DNA of 10,467 bases. Origin: CAYPEL01 sp964409635 (lineage in GTDB: Bacteria > Pseudomonadota > Gammaproteobacteria > DSM-19610). The stretch spans positions 1 to 10,467 of the forward strand of contig CAYPEL010000095.1 of NCBI GenBank assembly GCA_964409635.1, in the 5' to 3' direction. The notes under the pieces were generated by a model. That model saw nothing but the letters and a program-made list of their open reading frames with translations, was not told the DNA's origin and searched no databases. Positions within the stretch are counted from its first letter, which is position 1; each line of letters begins with the position of its first letter. This document shows, piece after piece, positions 6,636 through 10,467 of the stretch. Position numbers and translations under genes: made by a program.

Positions 6636-7778
6636 ATGTCTAAAAAAGATTATTATGAAGTATTAGGCGTTTCCAAAAATGCCAGTGATGCTGAGTTAAA
6701 GAAGGCCTACCGGCGAGCAGCGCAAAAACATCACCCGGATAGAAATCCGGATGATGCCAGTGCCGAGAATAAATTCAAAGAGGCTAAAGAAGCCTGGGAA
6801 ATTTTAAGCAATGCGCAAAAGCGCACCGCATACGACCAGTTTGGTCATGCCGGTGTTGATCCCTCCATGGGGGGTGGGCAAGGAGCCGGTGGTTCCGGTG
6901 CGGGACAAGGCAACTTCAGCGACATCTTTGGGGATGTGTTTGGGGACATTTTCGGCGGTGGTCAGCGGCAAGGTGGCCAGCGTGTCTACCGTGGCGCTGA
7001 CCTGCGCTATAACCTCGACTTGTCATTGGAAGAAGCCGTTAACGGTACAACCGTTAAAATCCGCGTGCCGACTTACGTCAGCTGTAAAACCTGCTCGGGC
7101 AGTGGTGCAAAAAAAGGCAGCAAGCCAACGGCCTGTACGACCTGCGGCGGGCATGGCCAAGTGCGTATGCAGCAGGGTTTCTTTTCCGTGCAACAAACCT
7201 GCCCGCGCTGTAAAGGTAGCGGATCCACCATAGACGATCCGTGTGGCGCCTGCCACGGCGAGGGCCGGACAAGTGAGCAGAAAACATTGTCTGTCAAAGT
7301 GCCTGCGGGTGTAGATAACGGTGACCGTATCCGCTTGGCCAATGAAGGCGAGGCGGGTGAAAACGGTGGCCCTCCCGGTGACTTGTATGTCCAGATTCAG
7401 GTAAAAGAGCACCCGATCTTTAGCCGTGAGGAAAGCCATCTTTATTGCAATGTCCCGATCAGTTTTACGGCCGCTGCACTGGGTGGCGAGCTGGAAGTGC
7501 CGACGCTGGATGGCCGTGTTAACCTGAAAATCCCGGCTGAAACCCAGTCCGGTAAGCAATTCCGAATGCGTGGCAAGGGCGTAAAACCGGTGCGTGGTGG
7601 ATCTACCGGTGATTTGTTGTGCCGGGTGGTGGTGGAAACACCGGTCAAGCTAACCAGCCAACAGAAAGAATTATTGCGTGAATTTGAAAACAGCATGCAG
7701 GGCAATGGCCGTCATAGTCCGCAGCACTCATCCTGGATGGATGGCGTTAAGAAATTTTTTGAGGGGATGAAGTCCTAA
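6636..7778 (+). CDS. dnaJ: co-chaperone DnaJ (Hsp40, type I)
   Basis: DnaJ delivers unfolded clients to DnaK and stimulates its ATPase. The 380-residue protein is a full type I DnaJ. The J domain starts MSKKDYYEVLGV and has HPD at 33-35. A Gly/Phe-rich linker (about 78-115) has repeated DIFGD/DVFGD units. Four zinc motifs follow: CKTCSGSG (150-157), CTTCGGHG (167-174), CPRCKGSG (189-196) and CGACHGEG (203-210). The C-terminal beta domains include PPGDLYVQIQVKEHPIFSR. The ATG fits the family N terminus, yet no Shine-Dalgarno sequence is visible: the preceding bases are AT-rich and then CCCC. A terminator separates it from dnaK. The identification is firm; its mode of expression is unclear. Confidence 0.97.
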   Translation: MSKKDYYEVLGVSKNASDAELKKAYRRAAQKHHPDRNPDDASAENKFKEAKEAWEILSNAQKRTAYDQFGHAGVDPSMGGGQGAGGSGAGQGNFSDIFGDVFGDIFGGGQRQGGQRVYRGADLRYNLDLSLEEAVNGTTVKIRVPTYVSCKTCSGSGAKKGSKPTACTTCGGHGQVRMQQGFFSVQQTCPRCKGSGSTIDDPCGACHGEGRTSEQKTLSVKVPAGVDNGDRIRLANEGEAGENGGPPGDLYVQIQVKEHPIFSREESHLYCNVPISFTAAALGGELEVPTLDGRVNLKIPAETQSGKQFRMRGKGVKPVRGGSTGDLLCRVVVETPVKLTSQQKELLREFENSMQGNGRHSPQHSSWMDGVKKFFEGMKS

Positions 7779-7789
7779 TTATTGTTTGC

Positions 7790-7815
7790 CACGGAATCCA
7801 CGGAAGAACACGGAA
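7790..7815 (+). repeat. three spaced CACGGAA units
   Basis: CACGGAA occurs at 7790-7796, 7799-7805 and 7809-7815, that is, with 9- and 10-bp periods, starting 11 bp after the dnaJ stop and followed by an A-rich run. Near-helical spacing could suit a protein-binding site. It also looks like a dispersed intergenic repeat seen in environmental proteobacteria, but that is from memory and unchecked. Its function is unknown. Confidence 0.5.
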
Positions 7816-7831
7816 AAATAAAACGCTCAAA

Positions 7832-7873
7832 CCTGAATAGCAGCTTACCCTGCTGCGCAATTATCAATTCAGG
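7832..7873. repeat. nested inverted repeats downstream of dnaJ
   Basis: CCTGAAT (7832-7838) pairs with ATTCAGG (7867-7873). Directly inside it, AGCAG (7839-7843) pairs with CTGCT (7850-7854) around a 6-nt loop. In RNA this would be a branched or bulged hairpin after dnaJ. There is no T-run, so it may protect a 3' end but is not a standard terminator. Confidence 0.4.
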
Positions 7874-7879
7874 CAGAGT

Positions 7880-7941
7880 TGTAGGACCGAATTCATTCGG
7901 TCAGCCGGGGCCGGGATTGACCGAATGAATTCGGCCCTATA
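7880..7941. repeat. REPIN/BIME-like pair of inverted REP hairpins
   Basis: Two 24-bp arms (7880-7903 and 7918-7941) are inverted copies with two mismatches, around a GC-rich 14-bp loop. Each arm is itself a hairpin: GACCGAAT-TC-ATTCGGTC on the left and GACCGAAT-GA-ATTCGGCC on the right. The left arm begins with GTAG, the tetranucleotide placed 5' of REP hairpins that RAYT transposases recognise; on the right arm it has become ATAG. Such elements spread through genomes by a RAYT (TnpA_REP) acting in trans; no such gene is in the window. It may act at the dnaJ 3' end. Confidence 0.7.
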
Positions 7942-8020
7942 GCCCAGTGGCGCTTATCAATCATTTCCTTCGCTATTCAGCACGGTATACTTCACACATT
8001 CCAGAAGTAAGGATTCAATC

Positions 8021-8830
8021 ATGACAAGAATAGCCATTAGCGGTGCGGCCGGACGCATGGGGCGCGCCCTGATCAATGCCTGCCAGCAAACAGAAGGGCT
8101 ATCGGTGACAGTCGCGCTTGAGCGGGGTGGCCATGAATTGTTGGGCTCAGACGCAGGTGTTGTAGCCGGCGTGGGTGAGCTGGGCATCAAGATCACGTCT
8201 GATCTGGTGGTGGCGGCGGAAAATTTCGATGTGCTAATTGATTTCACACGCCCCGATGTCACTCTGGCCAATCTCGCGGTTTGCCGGGCAGCTTCCAAGC
8301 GCATGGTGATTGGTACCACGGGCCTGGACGATAGCCAGCAAGCAGAAATCGAAGCGGCGGGCAGTAGCATGGCTATCGTCTTTGCACCTAACATGAGTGT
8401 GGGTGTAAATCTGTGTCTGAAGCTGTTGGAGACGGCCGCCCGGGTATTGGGTGATAGCGTGGATATAGAAATTATCGAGGCCCACCACCGTCACAAGATC
8501 GATGCGCCATCGGGTACCGCTTTGCGCATGGGTGAAGTGGTAGCCACTGCACTTGGCCGGGATCTGAAGGCGTGCGCCGTGTACGGCCGTGAGGGGCAAA
8601 CCGGCGAGCGTGACCGGCTGACGATAGGCTTTGAAACCATTCGCGCCGGCGATATAGTAGGTGAGCATACGGTATTATTTGCCGCCGAGGGTGAGCGGGT
8701 TGAGATTACGCATAAAGCATCGAGCCGCATGACGTTTGCCAACGGTGCTGTCCGCGCGGCAGTCTGGCTGGCGGACCAGTCCAAAGGTGTGTTCGACATG
8801 CAGGATGTGTTGGCAATAAAGGATCAATAG
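8021..8830 (+). CDS. dapB: 4-hydroxy-tetrahydrodipicolinate reductase DapB
   Basis: DapB reduces hydroxy-tetrahydrodipicolinate to tetrahydrodipicolinate with NAD(P)H, a cytoplasmic step of the diaminopimelate/lysine pathway that also feeds peptidoglycan. The 269-residue length fits the family (about 270). The Rossmann motif is ISGAAGRMGRALI (6-18). DFTRP (74-78) and GTTGL (98-102) follow, then FAPNMSVGVN (121-130). The catalytic segment is EAHHRHKIDAPSGTA (153-167), with the histidine and lysine expected in the family. The ATG has AAGGA seven bases upstream. A TATACT at 7986-7991 could be a -10 but has no convincing -35. The gene is 13 bp before the acyltransferase gene, so the two are probably one transcript. 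The identification is firm. Confidence 0.97.
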   Translation: MTRIAISGAAGRMGRALINACQQTEGLSVTVALERGGHELLGSDAGVVAGVGELGIKITSDLVVAAENFDVLIDFTRPDVTLANLAVCRAASKRMVIGTTGLDDSQQAEIEAAGSSMAIVFAPNMSVGVNLCLKLLETAARVLGDSVDIEIIEAHHRHKIDAPSGTALRMGEVVATALGRDLKACAVYGREGQTGERDRLTIGFETIRAGDIVGEHTVLFAAEGERVEITHKASSRMTFANGAVRAAVWLADQSKGVFDMQDVLAIKDQ

Positions 8831-8843
8831 CGAGGCTGGAGGC

Positions 8844-9815
8844 ATGGCAAAACTATTCTGGAAAAAGCGTAATCCGTCGCCCTGGCTGGTGAAGCTGGGA
8901 TGGATGGTCGAGGCCGGTATGCTCGGCAGTTTGTGGCTTGTCGTCAAACCGCTATCGCCACAAAAATCTGCAAAAATCGGCCAACGCGTGATGCGTTGGC
9001 TGGGACCTAAAACCAATAAACACAAACATGTGTTAGCTAATCTGCGTATCGCGTGTCCTGAAAAATCCCCGCCGGAAATAGACCGGCTGGCGCAGAGTTG
9101 CTGGGGTAGTTTGGGCGCCTCGCTGGCAGATTTCATGCACTTGAAAAAGTTGACGGATATGCAGGCGCCAGACCCGGCGATAGAAATAGTAAATAACAAC
9201 CCCAGCGAAGTATTCAAGGCGCGCAGCCAACCCTGTATTTTTATTGCCGCGCACCTGGGTAACTGGGAATTGTCTGCCTTTGCTATTGAGGAATTTGGTT
9301 ACCCGTTGGATGTGGTATTCAGTCCGTTTGCCAATACTTACCTTGAAAATATGGTGCAGCGTGCGCGCCGGACCTTGCGCTGTGGCTTTATACCCAAGAT
9401 CAATGCGCTGCGGCCAATGTATAAAAATCTGAAAAACAACCGTTCGGTAGGGATTCATGTGGATGTGCGGGTTGAAGACGGTGGCCTCTACCCGTTATGC
9501 GGTGTTGACGCCACCACCACCACAGCGCCTGCCTGGCTGGCATTGAAAACCGGCTTGGATATTGTACCGATGGTGACGGAGCGATTAGAGGACGGCAAGT
9601 ATCGAATTACTTTTCATCCGGCTATCGCCATGCCCGCGAATAAAAAATCCAACACGGCGATTGATGAGGTAACAGTGGAAATGAATCGGGTGATTGGCGA
9701 TCTGATCCGTGTGCACGCGGATCAATGGATGTGCACCAAGCGCCGTTGGCCGAAGGACAGCATGCGGGAGCATGGCGCCTATACGGAATTGCCGTACCAG
9801 GCCTCGCATAGCTAG
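8844..9815 (+). CDS. LpxL/HtrB-type lysophospholipid (lipid A-like) acyltransferase
   Basis: This 323-residue protein belongs to the LpxL/LpxM (HtrB/MsbB) superfamily of inner-membrane acyltransferases, which move fatty acids from acyl-ACP to lipid A precursors or other lipids. An N-terminal hydrophobic stretch (about 14-37) is a plausible membrane anchor. The catalytic HX4E motif is HLGNWE at 137-142, within IFIAAHLGNWEL. Further on are GIHVDVRVEDGG (203-214), then FHPAI, and the C-terminal WMCTKRRWP (295-303), which corresponds to the W-x-RR-W/F end motif. The exact acceptor cannot be told; the family also includes ornithine-lipid and polyketide-linked acyltransferases. GAGG lies eight bases before the ATG, 13 bp after dapB. 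The placement between dapB and carA is unusual. Confidence 0.85.
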   Translation: MAKLFWKKRNPSPWLVKLGWMVEAGMLGSLWLVVKPLSPQKSAKIGQRVMRWLGPKTNKHKHVLANLRIACPEKSPPEIDRLAQSCWGSLGASLADFMHLKKLTDMQAPDPAIEIVNNNPSEVFKARSQPCIFIAAHLGNWELSAFAIEEFGYPLDVVFSPFANTYLENMVQRARRTLRCGFIPKINALRPMYKNLKNNRSVGIHVDVRVEDGGLYPLCGVDATTTTAPAWLALKTGLDIVPMVTERLEDGKYRITFHPAIAMPANKKSNTAIDEVTVEMNRVIGDLIRVHADQWMCTKRRWPKDSMREHGAYTELPYQASHS

Positions 9816-9873
9816 TGTGCTGTCTACACACCCCATTGCGCCTCAATAAATATCTAGAATCTCTCCTTCAGTC

Positions 9874-9902
9874 TTGGACTTGAGCTGTCTTTGCTTTACA
9901 AT
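9874..9902 (+). promoter_or_regulatory. probable sigma-70 promoter of carA
   Basis: TTGGAC (9874-9879) and TACAAT (9897-9902) are separated by exactly 17 bp and match consensus well. Transcription would begin around 9909, just before the 22-bp dyad, giving a leader of about 71 nt. No convincing ARG box was found nearby. Confidence 0.6.
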
Positions 9903-9913
9903 TCCAGCGCTCG

Positions 9914-9935
9914 TATAACCGTTCTAACGGTTATA
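9914..9935. promoter_or_regulatory. perfect 22-bp dyad in the carA leader
   Basis: TATAACCGTT (9914-9923) and AACGGTTATA (9926-9935) are exact reverse complements separated by CT. If transcription starts near 9909 the dyad forms a hairpin at the very 5' end of the carA mRNA; as DNA it would be an operator just downstream of the start site. carAB is commonly controlled by arginine and pyrimidine supply, but this dyad matches no operator I can name. There is no T-run. Confidence 0.55.
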
Positions 9936-9970
9936 GCCGGGCAGTTTGCAGCATACAACGCTACGGTAGA

Positions 9971-9974
9971 GAGG
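9971..9974 (+). promoter_or_regulatory. ribosome binding site fixing the TTG start of carA
   Basis: GAGG within AGAGAGG lies five bases before the TTG at 9980. No ATG or GTG occurs in frame between the putative transcription start and this point, so the TTG is the supported start. Confidence 0.65.
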
Positions 9975-9979
9975 TTCCC

Positions 9980-10467
9980 TTGAAGAATTCGGCCTTATTG
10001 GCCCTGGAAGATGGCTCCCTGTTCTGGGGCCGGTCGATCGGTTCGGCTGGCCAGAGTACCGGTGAAGTCGTCTTTAATACGGCCATGACCGGTTATCAGG
10101 AAATCCTGACGGATCCATCCTATGCCCGCCAACTCGTTACGCTGACTTACCCGCATATTGGCAACACCGGTATCAACGTTGAGGATGAAGAGTCGTCAGC
10201 GGTTCAGTGTGCCGGCTTGATCATTCGGGATTTACCTTTACTGGCAAGTAACTGGCGTAGCCAGGATTCGCTGGAGAGTTACCTGCGCCAGCAGAATGTG
10301 GTGGGCATTGCAGATATTGATACCCGGCGTTTGACGCGGATCTTGCGCGAGAAAGGTGCGCAGAACGGTTGTCTGATCGCCGCTGACCAGATTGATGAAC
10401 AGGCGGCTATCGATGCGGCACAAAACTTCCCCGGGCTAAAAGGTGTAGATCTCGCAAATCAACTAAT
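9980..10467 (+). CDS. carA: carbamoyl-phosphate synthase small subunit CarA, 3' end cut off by window edge
   Basis: CarA is the glutaminase subunit that passes ammonia to CarB for carbamoyl phosphate, the shared precursor of arginine and pyrimidines. Only the first 162 codons are in the window, of a family usually about 380 residues, so the class I glutamine amidotransferase domain with its Cys-His-Glu triad is outside. The visible N-terminal domain is characteristic: ALLALEDGSLFWGRSIG, STGEVVFNTAMTGYQEILTD, PSYARQLVTLTYPHIGNTG, the IRDLPLLASNWR stretch and IADIDTRRLTRILREKGAQNG. The start is TTG with GAGG five bases upstream. It lies 164 bp after the acyltransferase gene, has its own good promoter and a dyad in the leader, and no terminator is evident before it. 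carB is expected downstream. The identification is firm. Confidence 0.96.
   Translation, partial: MKNSALLALEDGSLFWGRSIGSAGQSTGEVVFNTAMTGYQEILTDPSYARQLVTLTYPHIGNTGINVEDEESSAVQCAGLIIRDLPLLASNWRSQDSLESYLRQQNVVGIADIDTRRLTRILREKGAQNGCLIAADQIDEQAAIDAAQNFPGLKGVDLANQL

Noticed and set aside
6632..6639. CCCCATGT as a sigma-32 -10 element for dnaJ
   Set aside because: There is no CTTGAA 13-16 bp upstream, and the motif overlaps the start codon.
7023..7559. 178-codon open frame on the minus strand inside dnaJ
   Set aside because: It is antisense to the zinc-finger and beta domains of dnaJ, with no family match or ribosome binding site evident.
8675..9217. 180-codon open frame on the minus strand across the dapB-acyltransferase junction
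   Set aside because: It overlaps two well-supported genes on the opposite strand and shows no protein-family features.
9831..9838. CCCCATTG as a sigma-32 -10 element for carA
   Set aside because: No CTTGAA-like -35 lies at the right distance, and carA has a better sigma-70 promoter.
9846..9870. possible ARG box upstream of carA
   Set aside because: The AT-rich stretch with TAGAAT lacks the TGAAT/ATTCA half-site pair at proper spacing.
1..10467. CRISPR arrays, tRNA or rRNA genes, insertion sequences, phage genes or defence systems
   Set aside because: Apart from the intergenic repeats listed, the window is packed with housekeeping genes, and I saw no spaced direct repeats, cloverleaf sequences or transposase motifs.

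Overview
The window is a core chromosomal segment of a gammaproteobacterium outside the Enterobacterales. Four things point there: the gene order (recN and nadK on the left, hrcA-grpE-dnaK-dnaJ in the middle, dapB and carA on the right), the strongly gammaproteobacterial protein sequences, an HrcA/CIRCE heat-shock module of the kind enterics lack, and a REP-type intergenic repeat. I cannot name the genus. Base composition looks moderate and similar across all genes, and nothing suggests a genomic island.

Layout. On the minus strand, nadK (NAD kinase), a small cysteine-rich DsrE-like protein and recN (truncated at the left edge) form one tight unit reading leftwards. A 222-bp divergent region (2553-2774) carries the hrcA promoter and a perfect CIRCE operator that ends three bases before the GTG start of hrcA. 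On the plus strand follow hrcA, grpE, dnaK and dnaJ, the complete Hsp70 chaperone set with its repressor. Two sites resembling sigma-32 promoters, each CTTGAA-N13-CCCCAA, lie just before grpE and just before dnaK. This suggests HrcA/CIRCE repression of hrcA combined with heat-shock sigma-factor activation of the chaperones. A good intrinsic terminator separates dnaK from dnaJ.

The 242-bp dnaJ-dapB spacer (7779-8020) is the one repeat-rich stretch: three spaced CACGGAA units, a nested hairpin, and a pair of inverted REP-like hairpins (REPIN/BIME-like). dapB (lysine/peptidoglycan precursor synthesis) is followed 13 bp later by an LpxL/HtrB-type lysophospholipid acyltransferase. After a 164-bp spacer with a good sigma-70 promoter and a perfect 22-bp dyad comes carA (small subunit of carbamoyl-phosphate synthetase), cut by the right edge. 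No gene-free stretch exceeds 300 bp.

Start-codon use is unusual: recN, the DsrE-like gene and carA all have to begin with TTG, and hrcA with GTG. I found no new multi-gene system. The points of interest are regulatory sites, two inserted genes (DsrE-like between nadK and recN; acyltransferase between dapB and carA), and the repeat-bearing spacer.
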